A stretch of DNA of 64,000 nt from Gilvimarinus gilvus (GTDB lineage Bacteria; Pseudomonadota; Gammaproteobacteria; Pseudomonadales; Cellvibrionaceae), in the NCBI RefSeq assembly GCF_030518155.1, contig NZ_JAULRU010000583.1:62001-126000 (forward strand). The letters run 5' to 3'. Of this stretch, positions 9,052 through 20,687 are shown in pieces; the stretch's first letter is position 1, and every line of letters begins with the position of its first letter. Made by a program: the position numbers and the translations under genes. The notes below the pieces were generated by a model that had not been told where the DNA came from, did not search any database, and saw nothing but the letters and a program-made list of their open reading frames with translations.

Positions 9052-9867
9052 CTACTCGGTGAAGGTTGCCCAAATTGGGCAGTGGTCCGAGGGTTTTTCC
9101 ATCGCGCGAATATCGTAGTCAATACCCGCATCGGCGCAGCGTTTTGCCAGTGCTGCTGATGCTAAAATCAGATCGATACGCAAGCCACGCTTGGGGTCGC
9201 GCTCAAAACCGCGCGAGCGATAATCGAACCAGCTGTACAGTTCCTCGCTGGTGGGGAAGTGTTGGCGGTAAGTGTCAATCAGGCCCCAGCTTACTAAACG
9301 ATCCAGCCATTCGCGCTCTTCAGGTAAAAAGCTGCACTTGCCGGTGCGCAGCCAGCGCTTGCGATTGTCTTCACCAATACCAATATCGATATCTTGATGC
9401 GATACATTCATATCGCCCATTAGAAGAATAGAATCTTCCGGCGAATGCCGGGTTTCCAGTAGCTGCTGTAAATCTGCGTAATATTTCTGCTTGGCGGGGA
9501 ATTTGAGTGGGTGTTCTCGGCTTTCCCCTTGCGGGAAGTATCCGTTGTAAACGTGCACCAGTCCCAACTTGGGTACATCAAAACTACCGCCTACAAATCG
9601 GCGCTGTGAATCTTCGGTGTCATCCACAAACCCTTTGGTTGTAGTGGCAAAGGGGTGGCGTGACATGAGTGCGACGCCATAGTGGGCCTTTTGGCCGTGG
9701 AATGCGATGTGATACCCCATGGCCTCCACTTCGGCGAGCGGAAATTGTTCGTCTGCAACCTTAGTCTCTTGCAAGCCGATAAAGTCAGGTTGATGTGAGT
9801 CAATAATAGCTTGCAGTTGGTGTAAGCGTGAACGAATACTGTTGATATTAAATGAGATTGCTTTCAT
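9052..9867 (-). CDS. xthA: Exodeoxyribonuclease III
   Basis: ExoIII cleaves abasic sites and trims 3' ends in base-excision repair, using Mg2+. The 271-residue protein has [15 protein letters not shown] with the metal-binding Glu, YNGYFPQGE, the GDMN motif, [18 protein letters not shown] and the terminal catalytic SDHCP. The frame extends upstream to a TTG at 9894, but that lies in a terminator-like hairpin, and the ATG at 9867 gives the normal MKAISFNIN start, so 9867 is chosen. It is convergent with the sensor-kinase gene. Confidence 0.95.
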   Translation of the reverse strand: MKAISFNINSIRSRLHQLQAIIDSHQPDFIGLQETKVADEQFPLAEVEAMGYHIAFHGQKAHYGVALMSRHPFATTTKGFVDDTEDSQRRFVGGSFDVPKLGLVHVYNGYFPQGESREHPLKFPAKQKYYADLQQLLETRHSPEDSILLMGDMNVSHQDIDIGIGEDNRKRWLRTGKCSFLPEEREWLDRLVSWGLIDTYRQHFPTSEELYSWFDYRSRGFERDPKRGLRIDLILASAALAKRCADAGIDYDIRAMEKPSDHCPIWATFTE

Positions 9868-9879
9868 GGGGGCTGTAAA

Positions 9880-9906
9880 CAAAAGGGCGACCAAATAACG
9901 GCCGCC
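9880..9906 (-). terminator. Intrinsic terminator downstream of prc
   Basis: On the minus strand GGCGGCC (9900-9906) pairs with GGTCGCC (9886-9892) around a seven-base loop (one G-T pair) and is followed by CTTTT. It sits between the prc stop and the xthA ATG. Confidence 0.6.
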
Positions 9907-9920
9907 GTCGTTGAAGGAAG

Positions 9921-12068
9921 TTAGAAGTTGGCGACTTTAGGTGAATCTTGGCTGCCACTGGCCTTAATAAAGTCGAGCAAGATATATCCCGCCTCCTTTA
10001 AGAAGGGGTCTTTTTCCGGGTCAATTTTATCGGGGCCCGCATCCAGTGCTTGTTGTTCTGGGTCGACTTCGTCATCAGTTGCGGGGCCGCTAATGTCTTC
10101 GTAGGTTTTATAGAGCTCAAGTCCCTTCGCTTTGCGTCGGGTATTTTCCAGCGCGAGCAACTGTTCTTCAAACTCTACTTTTTCTGCGAGGCGCGTTTTT
10201 TCTCGCAGTGATATGCGGTCCCGGTTGGCCATTTTGTCCACGACTTTTAACTCTTCGGTTAAAAAGACAAAGTCGGGATCGGTTTTGGTGCGCTTGCCGT
10301 GGTCTTGGATGATTTGCGGTAGCGCAGAATTTATATCGAAGTAACGGTCGTGTTTGACCGCGTGAATGCTGTCCCAGGGCAGGGCGTATTCGTAACTGCT
10401 TTCGCCGACCAGCTCCGGGTCTATCAAGGTAGGCAGTTCGATATCCGGTAGTACACCACGGTGTTGGGTGCTGTCACCGGATACCCGGTAAAATTTAGAT
10501 TCCGTCACTTTGAGCTGCCCATACTTCAGCGGTTGTAAAGACTGTACTGAGCCCTTGCCAAATGACTGACTGCCCACGATGATGCCGCGGCCATAGTCTT
10601 GAATGGCGCCGGCAAAAATTTCCGAGGCCGATGCACTCAAACGGTTAATTAATACAACTATCGGCCCGCGATACATCGCTTTGGAATGCGAGCGGTAGTT
10701 GCGGGAAATCAGTTGGTTGGTTTGGCGGATCTGCACAACCGGGCCCTGATCAATAAATAGATCGGTCAGGGAAGTGGCTTCGTGTAAGGAGCCACCGCCG
10801 TTATTGCGTAGGTCGATAACAACCCCGTCAACATCCTTTGCCGCCAAATCGCTCAGCAGTTTAAATACGTCGCGTGTTGTGCTGCGATAATTAGGGTCGC
10901 GCTTGCGGTAAGCCTCAAAGTCCATGTAAAAGGTCGGAATATCGATTACGCCTACTTTATAGCTCTTTCCGCTCTCATCACTGAGCTCGAAAACCTCACT
11001 TTGCGCCGCTTGCTCTTCTAGCTTTACCTTGTCGCGTTTTATTTTAATGGTGTGGGTGCTGCTGCCGGCTGCGGCCTTGGCGGGCAGTATTTCCAGCCGA
11101 ACGATACTGTCTTTTTTGCCGCGAATAAGATCGACGACCTCATCTAAACGCCAGCCGATAACGTCTACCATTTCACCCGCGGCGTCTTGCCCTACGGCGA
11201 CAATTCGGTCTGCAGGCTTGAGCTGCCCTTGCTTATCGGCAGGGCCTGCAGGAATCAAGCGGACGACCTTGGTATACTCGTCTTCACTTTGCAGCATCGC
11301 GCCTATGCCTTCGAGAGACAGAGACATATTAATATTGAAGTTCTCCAGTGTGCGCGGTGAGAAGTAGTTGGTATGAGGGTCATACAGCATGGTAAAGGCG
11401 TTAATGACTGAGTTGAACGCATCCTCACCGGTTTGCTGGCTGATGCGTCGCATCTGGTTGGAGTAACGTTTTACAAGTACCTCGCGCGCCTCGGTAATCT
11501 CTTTGCCCGCCAACTTTAAATTCAGCATATCGGCCTTTATCCGCTTGCGCCAAAGCTCGTCAGCCGCAGCGGCGTCAGCAGGCCAGTTCGCCTGGTCCCT
11601 GTCCACCAGCAGTGATTCTTCCGCTTCAAAATCGAACTGATATTGTTCGTCTTCTAATAGCGCGATAGTCGTTTCAGAGCGTGCAATAAAACGTTGCAAG
11701 AACGTGCTGTAAATCTCAACCGCAGTGGTTAGTTCACCCTCTTTGAAGTCGTCATCGAACTTAGATTTATGTTTCATAAAACGATCGACGTCAGACTTTA
11801 GCAAGTAGCTTTTTCCGGGGTCGAGATTTTTTAAGTAGTTTTGCAAAAAGCGCTCGGATAATTCGTCATTAAGCGTTTGATCCCGATAGTGGTATTCGTG
11901 CAGGGAGCGAACGATTTCGGCGGTCGTTTTCTCTTGCTCGGCGGTGATCTCTAGCTTTTCGGGAGTTAGAGCCCAAGAATATCCGCTGCTCAGCAGGCTG
12001 GCGGCTAAGAAAATGGCACTGATGGCGCCTTTATGGAATACACGGCGTAGGGGCATTTTGTCTTGCAT
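9921..12068 (-). CDS. prc: Tail-specific carboxy-terminal processing protease Prc/Tsp
   Basis: A periplasmic S41A serine protease that degrades ssrA-tagged proteins and trims cell-wall hydrolases and other envelope proteins. The 715-residue protein has a signal peptide (residues 1-34, cleavage after SWA), a helical N-terminal domain, a PDZ domain (about 245-330) and the protease core with [10 protein letters not shown]. The catalytic dyad is Ser480 in SASASE and Lys505 in SFGKGS, with the expected 25-residue spacing. A C-terminal DUF3340-like region follows. It is separate from the anti-sigma gene by 133 bases and is followed by a terminator. Confidence 0.96.
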   Translation of the reverse strand: MQDKMPLRRVFHKGAISAIFLAASLLSSGYSWALTPEKLEITAEQEKTTAEIVRSLHEYHYRDQTLNDELSERFLQNYLKNLDPGKSYLLKSDVDRFMKHKSKFDDDFKEGELTTAVEIYSTFLQRFIARSETTIALLEDEQYQFDFEAEESLLVDRDQANWPADAAAADELWRKRIKADMLNLKLAGKEITEAREVLVKRYSNQMRRISQQTGEDAFNSVINAFTMLYDPHTNYFSPRTLENFNINMSLSLEGIGAMLQSEDEYTKVVRLIPAGPADKQGQLKPADRIVAVGQDAAGEMVDVIGWRLDEVVDLIRGKKDSIVRLEILPAKAAAGSSTHTIKIKRDKVKLEEQAAQSEVFELSDESGKSYKVGVIDIPTFYMDFEAYRKRDPNYRSTTRDVFKLLSDLAAKDVDGVVIDLRNNGGGSLHEATSLTDLFIDQGPVVQIRQTNQLISRNYRSHSKAMYRGPIVVLINRLSASASEIFAGAIQDYGRGIIVGSQSFGKGSVQSLQPLKYGQLKVTESKFYRVSGDSTQHRGVLPDIELPTLIDPELVGESSYEYALPWDSIHAVKHDRYFDINSALPQIIQDHGKRTKTDPDFVFLTEELKVVDKMANRDRISLREKTRLAEKVEFEEQLLALENTRRKAKGLELYKTYEDISGPATDDEVDPEQQALDAGPDKIDPEKDPFLKEAGYILLDFIKASGSQDSPKVANF

Positions 12069-12201
12069 ATACTTGATGGGACTCCAGGTGGAACTACTTC
12101 TTTAGCCCACAAGTGCGTGACAATAGGGCTGTGGCTCTTTCGTTCATTGTAGACAGCAACATAGCATTATTTGTTCACAGAGCCCAGTAAATAGGCCCTC
12201 T

Positions 12202-12429
12202 TCACGATTTGTTACGCAATTTTTGCACAATTTTACGACTCTGGGATTGCGAGCAGGATTCAACGTCCCCGACTTTCGAGGCCAGGTCACGGGTTAGTGC
12301 AAGGTGGCGCACAAACCGTCTGCAGTTGCTGCACATGGCCAAATGAAGGCGCATTTGCCATTTAAGCGGGCGGTCTGCGCCGTCCAGGTACTCGCTGGCA
12401 CGTTGAGAGACGTCTTTGCATTTCAGCAT
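12202..12429 (-). CDS. Zinc-binding anti-sigma factor (zf-HC2/ZAS type)
   Basis: A 75-residue soluble protein with the ZAS signature His29-x3-Cys33-x2-Cys36 in HLAMCSNC, plus Cys4, and no membrane helix. Proteins of this type bind the cognate ECF sigma and release it on thiol oxidation or metal signals. The start overlaps the sigma-factor gene by 7 bases, the usual coupled arrangement. The partner is almost certainly the upstream ECF sigma; the signal is unknown. Confidence 0.85.
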   Translation of the reverse strand: MLKCKDVSQRASEYLDGADRPLKWQMRLHLAMCSNCRRFVRHLALTRDLASKVGDVESCSQSQSRKIVQKLRNKS

Positions 12430-13133
12430 TGGCCCGTCTCCTGATAGTGATCAATGACATCCAGCAGGGTGAGTCGGGCGCGGTGGACAAGAACGCGGGC
12501 ATTGGCCGCTGAAACGCCCAGCCACTGACTGATGTCCTCAAATGTGGCTTGTTCAATATCGCGCAAACGAAACGCTGCCCTTTGTTGAGGTGGCAGTAAC
12601 AATAGGGTTTTATTGATGCAGCGGTGCAGATCCACCTCTTCCATTAGCGCGTCGGGAGTGTCCAGGTGCCACTGGGACGGCTTTCGTGCCCAGTGGCCAT
12701 TGCCAGAAAATCGTTCATCGTCGAGGTAACTCGAATCGCTCGGTGAGCAATCGAGTGCAATATGCCGGGACTCGCGTTTAGCGCGAGTGATGGCTTCATT
12801 GCTCACGATGCGCAACAGCCAGGTTTTGAGGCTCGCTCTGCGCTCGAACTTTGTGAGTGCCCGATGTGCTGAGAACCAGGCGTCTTGCGCGACATCTTCG
12901 GCCAATGAAGGCCCGACAATTGCGGCTGCGACAGCGACCATAAGCGAATGGTAGCGCTCCACCATGATTGTGTAGGCCTCATCACTGCCGGCAATAGCGG
13001 CATCTAGTAATGCGTGTTCATCTGCATTCAAAAGTGTTGAGGCGCTCAAATTAAAGCCTTTTTTAGTCGCTGCCCATCCGCTGACGGTGGCTAAGCCGGG
13101 CGAGGCGAAAGCATTGAGTGCGTAATATAGCAT
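12423..13133 (-). CDS. ECF-type RNA polymerase sigma factor
   Basis: A 236-residue sigma-70-family protein: region 2 at about residues 55-125 (ALTKFERRASLKTWLLRIVSNEA) and region 4 at about 175-225 (LPPQQRAAFRLRDIEQATFEDI, then the helix-turn-helix LGVSAANARVLVHRAR). The N-terminal 35 residues before DEHALLDAAI are longer than usual for the family, so translation could start further in. It lies 10 bases after the DoxX gene and overlaps the anti-sigma gene. The arrangement suggests an autoregulated stress operon whose target includes the DoxX gene; no target promoter was established. Confidence 0.9.
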   Translation of the reverse strand: MLYYALNAFASPGLATVSGWAATKKGFNLSASTLLNADEHALLDAAIAGSDEAYTIMVERYHSLMVAVAAAIVGPSLAEDVAQDAWFSAHRALTKFERRASLKTWLLRIVSNEAITRAKRESRHIALDCSPSDSSYLDDERFSGNGHWARKPSQWHLDTPDALMEEVDLHRCINKTLLLLPPQQRAAFRLRDIEQATFEDISQWLGVSAANARVLVHRARLTLLDVIDHYQETGQC

Positions 13134-13143
13134 TTTTGCCAGA

Positions 13144-13764
13144 TTATTCTCGCAGCGCTTTGCTCGCGTGTTTGCGCACAGCCATGGCCAGATAATAGTC
13201 GAGGCTGAAGTAGCGCCCCGGGCCCCATGCGAGCAGTGCCAGCAGCATTATTAAATACGTGGCGGCGAATTCGATACCGTTGTTGAGTACCACAAACTTG
13301 CCGCTCGAGGTGAGCCACTCGTAGTGGCCGTGCTCACGTAAAATACTATTAGCGCGTTCAAGTTTAGCGGCCGCCTCGGTAACCCTGTCGGTGGCAAACG
13401 GGGCGTTGACGTCAGCAATGGCTTGCCAGCCGTAATCCCAGTGTACGGTCACTATGGCCACGACCATGGTGACAATAAGCGGTACAGCGATGAGGCGGGT
13501 AAAAAGTCCGAGCGCCAACAGCACCGCGCCCACCAGCTCAGTCGCAGTGGCGAGAAATGCCATCAGCCAGGGGAGCGGCAGTCCAAGCCCCCAGTCTGGG
13601 TTGCCAAACCAGGCGACGGTGTCATTAAAGTGGGCGAGCTTGCTGGTGCCAGCCATCCAGAAAATGGGAGCCAGATAAAGCCTGAGTGCGAGTCCGGCGA
13701 GAGAGTCGACTTTGCTGATGCTGTTGACTAAGGACAGGTGCCACCTTGCTGCAGTATCGATCAT
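13144..13764 (-). CDS. DoxX-family membrane protein (HvfX-like)
   Basis: A roughly 207-residue protein with four membrane helices of the DoxX fold and the family segments LRLYLAPIFWMAG, VAWFGNPDWGLGLPLP, TELVGAVLLALGLFTR and VHWDYGWQAIAD. These features, and a soluble insert before the last helix, resemble the DoxX protein of DUF692/DUF2282 (bufferin, Hvf) operons. The frame runs up to GTG 13797, but GAGG lies nine bases before the ATG at 13764, which is chosen. It heads the DoxX-sigma-anti-sigma operon; the expected DUF692 and DUF2282 partners are absent. Confidence 0.85.
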   Translation of the reverse strand: MIDTAARWHLSLVNSISKVDSLAGLALRLYLAPIFWMAGTSKLAHFNDTVAWFGNPDWGLGLPLPWLMAFLATATELVGAVLLALGLFTRLIAVPLIVTMVVAIVTVHWDYGWQAIADVNAPFATDRVTEAAAKLERANSILREHGHYEWLTSSGKFVVLNNGIEFAATYLIMLLALLAWGPGRYFSLDYYLAMAVRKHASKALRE

Positions 13765-13930
13765 TAACATTATCCTCAAAACAGAAGTTGTATGCACTGT
13801 AGACGAGTGTTTTTCGTATTCGTTACAAACCGGCGGTAGCAGTTGGCCGTCGCTTTTACTATACTGGCCGGCTTTTAAAATTCACAAGTGGCCTTTGGTA
13901 GGGGTCACCACTGACCAGTAAGGAATGAAC

Positions 13931-15871
13931 ATGCCTGTAATTACTCTCCCCGACGGTTCCAAACGCGAATTCGATCAGCCGGTAACTCTGATGCAAGTGG
14001 CCGAAGACATAGGCCCGGGTCTGGCTAAGGCCACCGTGTGCGGTACTATTAACGGCGACCTGGTCGACGCCTGTGAGCTGATTGAGGAGGACGCCGAGAT
14101 TACCTTGATTACCGGCCGGGATGAAGATGGCATTGAGGTCATTCGTCACTCGTTTGCGCATTTGATTGGCCACGCCATCAAACAGCTTTACCCAGAGGCG
14201 AAAATGGCCATTGGTCCGGTGATTGACGATGGTTTCTACTACGACATCGAATACGAGCGCCCGCTGACCCCGGAAGATTTGGATGCTATCGAGCAGCGTA
14301 TCAAGGAGCTGGTTAAGAAAGATTACGACGTTGTGAAGGAAATGACGCCGATCGACAAGGCGCGTGATGTGTTTGCCGGTCGCGGTGAGGACTATAAAGT
14401 CGAGCTGGTGGATGGATTGATCGCGGCGGGCGAGCAAGCGGTAGGGCTCTATCACCACGAAGAGTATGTTGATATGTGTCGTGGTCCGCACGTGCCCAAT
14501 ACACGTGTTATGCGCTACTTCAAGCTGATGCGCGTCTCCGGTGCTTACTGGCGCGGCGACGCCAACAACACGCAGTTGCAGCGCATTTACGGTACGGCCT
14601 GGAACGATAAAAAGGCGTTGAAGGCCTACTTGCATCGCCTGGAGGAGGCCGAAAAACGAGATCACCGTAAGCTGGCCAAAAAATACAACCTTTTCCATAT
14701 GCAGGAAGAGGCGCCGGGCATGGTGTTTTGGCACCCCAAAGGTTGGTCCGTCTATACCGAGATTGAGCAGTATATGCGCCGTGTGCAACGCGATAACGGT
14801 TATCAGGAAATCAAAACCCCTCAGGTGGTTGATTTAAGCTTGTGGAAGAAGTCTGGCCACGCCGATAAATTTGGCGACGATATGTTTATGCTTAAATCTG
14901 AAGATCGTGAGTTTGCGGTCAAGCCCATGAACTGCCCCTGCCACGTGCAGGTCTTTAACCAAGGGCTGCGCAGCTACCGCGACTTGCCCCTGCGTCTGGC
15001 GGAGTTTGGCTCCTGTCATCGCAACGAAGCGTCAGGTTCACTGCACGGCATCATGCGGGTGCGCGGCTTCACGCAGGACGATGCGCATATTTTTTGCAGC
15101 GAGGACGCCATTCAGGATGAAGTGTCGGCCTTTACCGACTTGTTGTACCAGGTATACGCGGATTTTGGGTTTAATGAGGTCATTATTCGTCTGTCGACAC
15201 GCCCTGAGCAGCGTGTGGGGGATGATGACGTGTGGGATAAGGCTGAAAAAGCTCTGGCCGATGCGCTCGACGCCAAAGGTTTAGACTACAAATTGCTACC
15301 CGGTGAAGGCGCTTTTTACGGGCCGAAGATTGAATTCTCTTTGAAGGACTGCTTGGGGCGAATCTGGCAGTGCGGTACTATCCAGGTCGATTTTTCGATG
15401 CCGGGGCGTCTTGATGCACAATATGTCGCGGAAGATGGCTCGCGTCAGGTGCCGGTGATGTTGCACCGGGCAATTCTGGGGTCATTTGAACGTTTTATCG
15501 GTATTTTGATCGAAAATTACGAGGGTGCTTTCCCAACTTGGTTGGCACCTGAGCAGGTTGTGGTAGCCAATATTACCGACAATCAGGCCGAATATGTGCA
15601 AAAAGTCGAAAAAACCTTGGCTGATAAGGGATTTAGGGCCATATCAGACTTGAGAAACGAGAAGATCGGCTTTAAAATCCGCGAGCACACTATTCAGCGG
15701 GTTCCCTATCTCCTTGTCGCGGGGGATAAAGAAGTGGAATCTGGCCAGGTGGCCGTACGCACACGCGACGGTAAAGATCTGGGAGTAATGAGTTTGGACG
15801 CGTTTACCGACCTGTTGGCAGCGGATGTTGCTAACCGTAGTCGGGTTTCGTCGTCTGGCTCGGAAGATTAA
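13931..15871 (+). CDS. thrS: Threonyl-tRNA synthetase
   Basis: A class II synthetase that charges tRNA-Thr and edits mischarged Ser. It has the TGS domain (1-65), the editing domain with [10 protein letters not shown] near 75, the zinc-dependent catalytic core with MNCPCH, motif 2 ([16 protein letters not shown]) and motif 3 ([15 protein letters not shown]), and the anticodon-binding domain. Two ATGs are in frame: 13925 abuts AAGGA with no spacing, while 13931 has six bases of spacing and gives the standard MPVITLPDG start, so 13931 is used. It heads the thrS-infC-rpmI-rplT cluster. Confidence 0.98.
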   Translation: MPVITLPDGSKREFDQPVTLMQVAEDIGPGLAKATVCGTINGDLVDACELIEEDAEITLITGRDEDGIEVIRHSFAHLIGHAIKQLYPEAKMAIGPVIDDGFYYDIEYERPLTPEDLDAIEQRIKELVKKDYDVVKEMTPIDKARDVFAGRGEDYKVELVDGLIAAGEQAVGLYHHEEYVDMCRGPHVPNTRVMRYFKLMRVSGAYWRGDANNTQLQRIYGTAWNDKKALKAYLHRLEEAEKRDHRKLAKKYNLFHMQEEAPGMVFWHPKGWSVYTEIEQYMRRVQRDNGYQEIKTPQVVDLSLWKKSGHADKFGDDMFMLKSEDREFAVKPMNCPCHVQVFNQGLRSYRDLPLRLAEFGSCHRNEASGSLHGIMRVRGFTQDDAHIFCSEDAIQDEVSAFTDLLYQVYADFGFNEVIIRLSTRPEQRVGDDDVWDKAEKALADALDAKGLDYKLLPGEGAFYGPKIEFSLKDCLGRIWQCGTIQVDFSMPGRLDAQYVAEDGSRQVPVMLHRAILGSFERFIGILIENYEGAFPTWLAPEQVVVANITDNQAEYVQKVEKTLADKGFRAISDLRNEKIGFKIREHTIQRVPYLLVAGDKEVESGQVAVRTRDGKDLGVMSLDAFTDLLAADVANRSRVSSSGSED

Positions 15872-15891
15872 TCGAACAGGAGATAGACACT

Positions 15892-16431
15892 ATCAAAAGA
15901 GATAACGCTAAAGGCAAGTCCAAGAAAGCCCGTATTAACGATCAAATCGAAGCCACAGAAGTACGCTTGATTGGAGCCGATGGGGAACAAGTGGGTGTCG
16001 TCCCATTGCCCGAGGCCTTGCGAGTCGCCCAGGAAGCCGATTTGGACCTGGTTGAAATAGCGCCCGATAGTACGCCGATAGTTTGTAAAGTTATGGACTA
16101 CGGCAAACATCTGTTCGAGATTAAGAAAACCAAAGCCGCTGCTAAGAAGAAACAAAAGCAGCAGCAAGTGAAAGAAATGAAGTTTCGCCCAGGGACGGAA
16201 GATGGAGATTATCAGGTCAAGCTACGCAACCTGATACGTTTCCTCGAAAACGGGGACAAGGCCAAGGTATCATTGCGCTACCGCGGTCGTGAAATGGCTC
16301 ACCAGGAGCTTGGGATGGAAATGATGCAACGCATCGAGATCGATCTCGAGGAACTGGCAACAGTGGAGCAACGGCCTAAAATGGAAGGTCGCCAACTGAT
16401 TATGGTCATGGCCCCGAAAAAGAGAAAGTAG
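15892..16431 (+). CDS. infC: Translation initiation factor IF-3, non-canonical ATC start
   Basis: IF-3 binds the 30S subunit, checks the start codon-initiator tRNA pairing and blocks early 50S joining. Conserved blocks run from [19 protein letters not shown] through [13 protein letters not shown] to [16 protein letters not shown] and [14 protein letters not shown]. No ATG or GTG lies at the expected beginning. CAGGAG (15877-15882) stands nine bases before an ATC at 15892, giving about 179 residues (E. coli: 180). AUU/AUC starts are the known basis of infC autorepression. A TTG at 15967 would remove conserved sequence. Its messenger also carries the usual site region for L20 repression of rpmI. 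Confidence 0.93.
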   Translation: MKRDNAKGKSKKARINDQIEATEVRLIGADGEQVGVVPLPEALRVAQEADLDLVEIAPDSTPIVCKVMDYGKHLFEIKKTKAAAKKKQKQQQVKEMKFRPGTEDGDYQVKLRNLIRFLENGDKAKVSLRYRGREMAHQELGMEMMQRIEIDLEELATVEQRPKMEGRQLIMVMAPKKRK

Positions 16432-16492
16432 TCGGGCTTTTAGCTGCCTAGGTTACTTATATATTAATCATTGCAAATGCGGAGTTTTTCTC

Positions 16493-16690
16493 ATGGCATC
16501 AAAAGCTAAAGTACATTCAGGCGCCGCCAAGCGCTTTAAAAAGACGGCCTCTGGTTATAAGCACAAGCACGCTAACAAGAGCCACATCCTCACCAAGATG
16601 ACCACTAAGCGTAAGCGTCAGCTGCGCGGCACTGAGCAGCTGAACGCTGCTGATAAGCCGTTAGTAGATCGCATGCTTCGCGCTAATTAA
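16493..16690 (+). CDS. rpmI: Ribosomal protein bL35
   Basis: A 65-residue basic protein of the large subunit with the standard blocks [14 protein letters not shown] and KSHILTKM, ending in VDRMLRAN. It is in the conserved infC-rpmI-rplT order, 61 bases after infC and 34 before rplT. In E. coli its translation is repressed by L20; whether the same pseudoknot exists here was not tested. Ribosome site: GCGGAG at 16480-16485. Confidence 0.97.
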   Translation: MASKAKVHSGAAKRFKKTASGYKHKHANKSHILTKMTTKRKRQLRGTEQLNAADKPLVDRMLRAN

Positions 16691-16724
16691 TTGGTTCATT
16701 TGAGAATTTAAGAGGAGATTAACT

Positions 16725-17084
16725 ATGGCTCGTGTAAAACGTGGTGTAGAGGCGCGTCGTCGTCACAAGAAAGTTTTAAAAGCTGCAAAAGGTTATTACG
16801 GCGCTCGTTCGCGCGTATTTCGTGTTGCTAAGCAAGCTGTTATCAAAGCTGGCCAATACGCGTACCGCGACCGTCGTGTCAACAAGCGCAACTTCCGCGC
16901 TTTGTGGATTACCCGTATTAACGCTCAGTCTCGTGCTGAAGGCATGACTTACAGCCAGCTTATCGCTGGTTTGAAGAAAGCTAACATCGTACTTGACCGT
17001 CGCGTACTGGCCGATCTGGCCGTTCACGACAAAGCGGCCTTTGCTGCCGTTGTTGCCGAGGCAAAAACAGCTCTGGCTGCTTAA
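16725..17084 (+). CDS. rplT: Ribosomal protein bL20
   Basis: A 119-residue 23S rRNA-binding assembly protein of the large subunit, which in E. coli also represses its own operon. [15 protein letters not shown] at the start, [12 protein letters not shown] and [12 protein letters not shown] are diagnostic. AGGAG precedes the ATG. A strong terminator follows before pheS. Confidence 0.98.
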   Translation: MARVKRGVEARRRHKKVLKAAKGYYGARSRVFRVAKQAVIKAGQYAYRDRRVNKRNFRALWITRINAQSRAEGMTYSQLIAGLKKANIVLDRRVLADLAVHDKAAFAAVVAEAKTALAA

Positions 17085-17131
17085 TCGCCGCAATGACGCA
17101 GACGGGTATTGCGCCCGTGCACTGACGCGAT

Positions 17132-17166
17132 AAAGGGGAGGGCTGGTACTGGCCTCCCCTTTTTTA
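17132..17166 (+). terminator. Intrinsic terminator after rplT
   Basis: AAGGGGAGG (17133-17141) pairs with CCTCCCCTT (17153-17161) and is followed by a T-tract. It sits between rplT and pheS. Any readthrough would feed pheST, but no Phe-rich leader peptide like E. coli pheM was found in the 113-base spacer. Confidence 0.85.
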
Positions 17167-17173
17167 TTGCTAA

Positions 17174-18235
<1,062 letters not shown>

Positions 18236-18296
18236 CGGTCGCAAGCCGCATTCTAAATCCAGTAATGAAGCCGCAAAGGCAAAAAGAGATAGGAAT

Positions 18297-20675
18297 ATGA
18301 AAGTTAGCGAATCCTGGTTGCGCGAGTGGACCAACCCAGATATCGATACACAGGCTGTGGTTGATCAGCTGACCATGGCAGGCATTGAAGTGGATGCAAC
18401 CGAGCCGGTCGCCGGTGCATTTTCTGGCGTAGTCGTGGGTGAAATTGTCAGCATCGAACAGCACCCGGACGCCGACAAGTTGCGCGTCTGTCAGGTTGCA
18501 GGCCATCCCGATGGTGGTCAAATGCAAGTCGTGTGCGGTGCGCCCAATGCGCGCGCTGGGTTAAAAATCCCATTCGCCACCGTGGGCGCAAAACTGCCCG
18601 GCGATTTCAAAATTAAGAAAGCAAAGCTGCGCGGTGTCGAGTCGCTCGGCATGTTGTGTGGCCAAACTGAGCTCGAAGCCGGGGATGACGATGAAGGCTT
18701 GTGGGAACTGGCCGCTGACGCCCCGGTCGGCGCGGACTTGCGCGATTACTTGAACCTGAACGATACCATTATCGAAGTGGATATCACGCCGAACCGCGGT
18801 GATTGCCTGAGCGTTCGTGGTTTGGCCCGCGAGTTAGGTGTGATAAATCGCCATCCGGTCTCAGAGGTCGCCGCGGAGCCTGTAGCGGCGACAATCGACG
18901 ACTCTCTGTCGGTTGTTATTGAGGCCGGCGAGGCCTGCCCGCGCTACTTGGGCCGCGTTATACGTGGTGTTAATGTTGCGGCGCCAAGCCCGCTTTGGAT
19001 GCAGGAAAAACTGCGCCGTGCCGGGTTGCGCCCTATTGATGCCATCGTAGATGTTACCAACTATGTATTGCTGGAGTTGGGTCAACCGATGCACGCGTTT
19101 GACTTAGCTAAGCTGGACGGCGGCATTGTCGTTCGCGAGGCGAACGCCGGCGAAACGTTGACCTTGCTTGATGAGCAGGAAATCGAGCTGAAAGAAGGCA
19201 CTCTGCTGATAGCGGATAACGCCAAGCCCCTGGCGATGGCTGGAATTATGGGTGGCCTGGATAGCTCGGTAACAAAATCCACGCAGGATATTTTCCTCGA
19301 AAGCGCTTTTTTCAACCCAATTGCTATTGCCGGCCGCGCTCGCAGCTACGGGTTGCACACTGACTCATCCCATCGCTTTGAGCGTGGTGTCGATTATGAA
19401 TTGGCACGCCAAGCGATGGAGCGTGCAACTGAGTTGCTCATCAGTATTGTTGGCGGTAAGCCGGGACCTGTAAACGAGCAAACCTCCGACGCAATGCCGC
19501 AGGCGGGCAGTGTTGGATTGCGTAAAGCCCGTATCGTCAGTGGTCTCAGCATCGAAATGGACGATGCTACGGTTACCGATATTGTTACCCGTTTGGGGTT
19601 CGGGGTAGAGGCTTCCAGCGCCGAGGGGTGGCAGGTGCGCGTTCCCAGTTGGCGTTTTGATGTTTCGATTGAAGCCGATCTGCTCGAAGAGCTTGCCCGT
19701 ATCTATGGTTACAACCGCCTGCCGACCAAGGTGCCGGATCAGAGCATGGCGATTAAGCCGCACACAGAGTCGCGACAAAAATTGGCGAGACTGCGCAGTC
19801 ACCTGATCGGCCGCCGTTATCAAGAAGTGGTGACCTACAGCTTTATCGATCCCAAATTAGCCGCTCAGTTTGAGCCGGAAATTGACCCGGTGGCACTACA
19901 GAACCCAATCAGTACCGATATGGGCGTTATGCGTACCAGTTTGTTGCCAGGTCTGGTGAGTGCGTTGCGCCATAACATCAACCGTCAGCAAGCGCGTGTG
20001 CGCCTGTTTGAGTCGGGGCAGAAGTTTGTGCCGAATGCTGATGGGGTGGCGCAAACCCCAACGCTGGCAGGTTTGCTCTATGGGCCGGCTGCTGCCGAGA
20101 ATTGGGCGGACGCTGACAGCAAAGTAGACTTCTTTGATTTGAAAGGGGATGTGGAGTCTTTGCTTTCGGTAGGCGGTAATGGAGACAATTTTGAATTCAA
20201 GGCCGACACCCATCCGGCACTGCACCCCGGGCAGACGGCCGGGATATTCTGTAAAGGCGCAAAGATTGGTGTTTTAGGCGCCATTCACCCCGCTTTGCAG
20301 GATGAGCTCGACCTGCCGGATGGCGTGTTTGTGTTTGAAGTAGCGCTCGACCCTTTACTCGACGCCCGGGTGCCGGCTTTCTCGCCACTGTCGAAATTCC
20401 CCGCCGTGCGGCGCGACCTGGCACTGCTGGTGGATCGCGAATTGCCGGTTGATGACCTACTCAAAGCGATCACTGACACCGCCGGCGAGCACTTGTATGA
20501 CTTAAAGGTGTTTGACCTTTATATGGGCAAAGGCATTGATCCGCATAGAAAAAGTGTGGCATTGGGCTTGACCTTTCAGCATCCTTCCCGCACTCTTAAC
20601 GATGAAGAAATTAATGGGTTTGTCGATGCTGTGGTAAGCCACGTTACTGGGGCATATGGCGCAACCTTGAGATAG
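18297..20675 (+). CDS. pheT: Phenylalanyl-tRNA synthetase beta subunit
   Basis: A 792-residue structural and editing subunit. Domains in order are an EMAP-type tRNA-binding fold (about 40-150), the B3/B4 editing domain, the B5 domain, the inactive catalytic-like core and the C-terminal FDX-ACB anticodon-binding domain (FSPLSKFPAVRRDLALLVD onwards). Typical segments include HPDADKLRVCQV and DITPNRGDCLSVRGLAREL. It lies between pheS and ihfA; the 12-base gap to ihfA indicates one transcript. Confidence 0.97.
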   Translation: MKVSESWLREWTNPDIDTQAVVDQLTMAGIEVDATEPVAGAFSGVVVGEIVSIEQHPDADKLRVCQVAGHPDGGQMQVVCGAPNARAGLKIPFATVGAKLPGDFKIKKAKLRGVESLGMLCGQTELEAGDDDEGLWELAADAPVGADLRDYLNLNDTIIEVDITPNRGDCLSVRGLARELGVINRHPVSEVAAEPVAATIDDSLSVVIEAGEACPRYLGRVIRGVNVAAPSPLWMQEKLRRAGLRPIDAIVDVTNYVLLELGQPMHAFDLAKLDGGIVVREANAGETLTLLDEQEIELKEGTLLIADNAKPLAMAGIMGGLDSSVTKSTQDIFLESAFFNPIAIAGRARSYGLHTDSSHRFERGVDYELARQAMERATELLISIVGGKPGPVNEQTSDAMPQAGSVGLRKARIVSGLSIEMDDATVTDIVTRLGFGVEASSAEGWQVRVPSWRFDVSIEADLLEELARIYGYNRLPTKVPDQSMAIKPHTESRQKLARLRSHLIGRRYQEVVTYSFIDPKLAAQFEPEIDPVALQNPISTDMGVMRTSLLPGLVSALRHNINRQQARVRLFESGQKFVPNADGVAQTPTLAGLLYGPAAAENWADADSKVDFFDLKGDVESLLSVGGNGDNFEFKADTHPALHPGQTAGIFCKGAKIGVLGAIHPALQDELDLPDGVFVFEVALDPLLDARVPAFSPLSKFPAVRRDLALLVDRELPVDDLLKAITDTAGEHLYDLKVFDLYMGKGIDPHRKSVALGLTFQHPSRTLNDEEINGFVDAVVSHVTGAYGATLR

Positions 20676-20687
20676 GCAGGAAAACCT

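Noticed and set aside
13859-14788. 309-codon open frame on the minus strand inside thrS
   Set aside because: It is fully antisense to conserved thrS, has no family resemblance, and its composition follows from thrS codon use.
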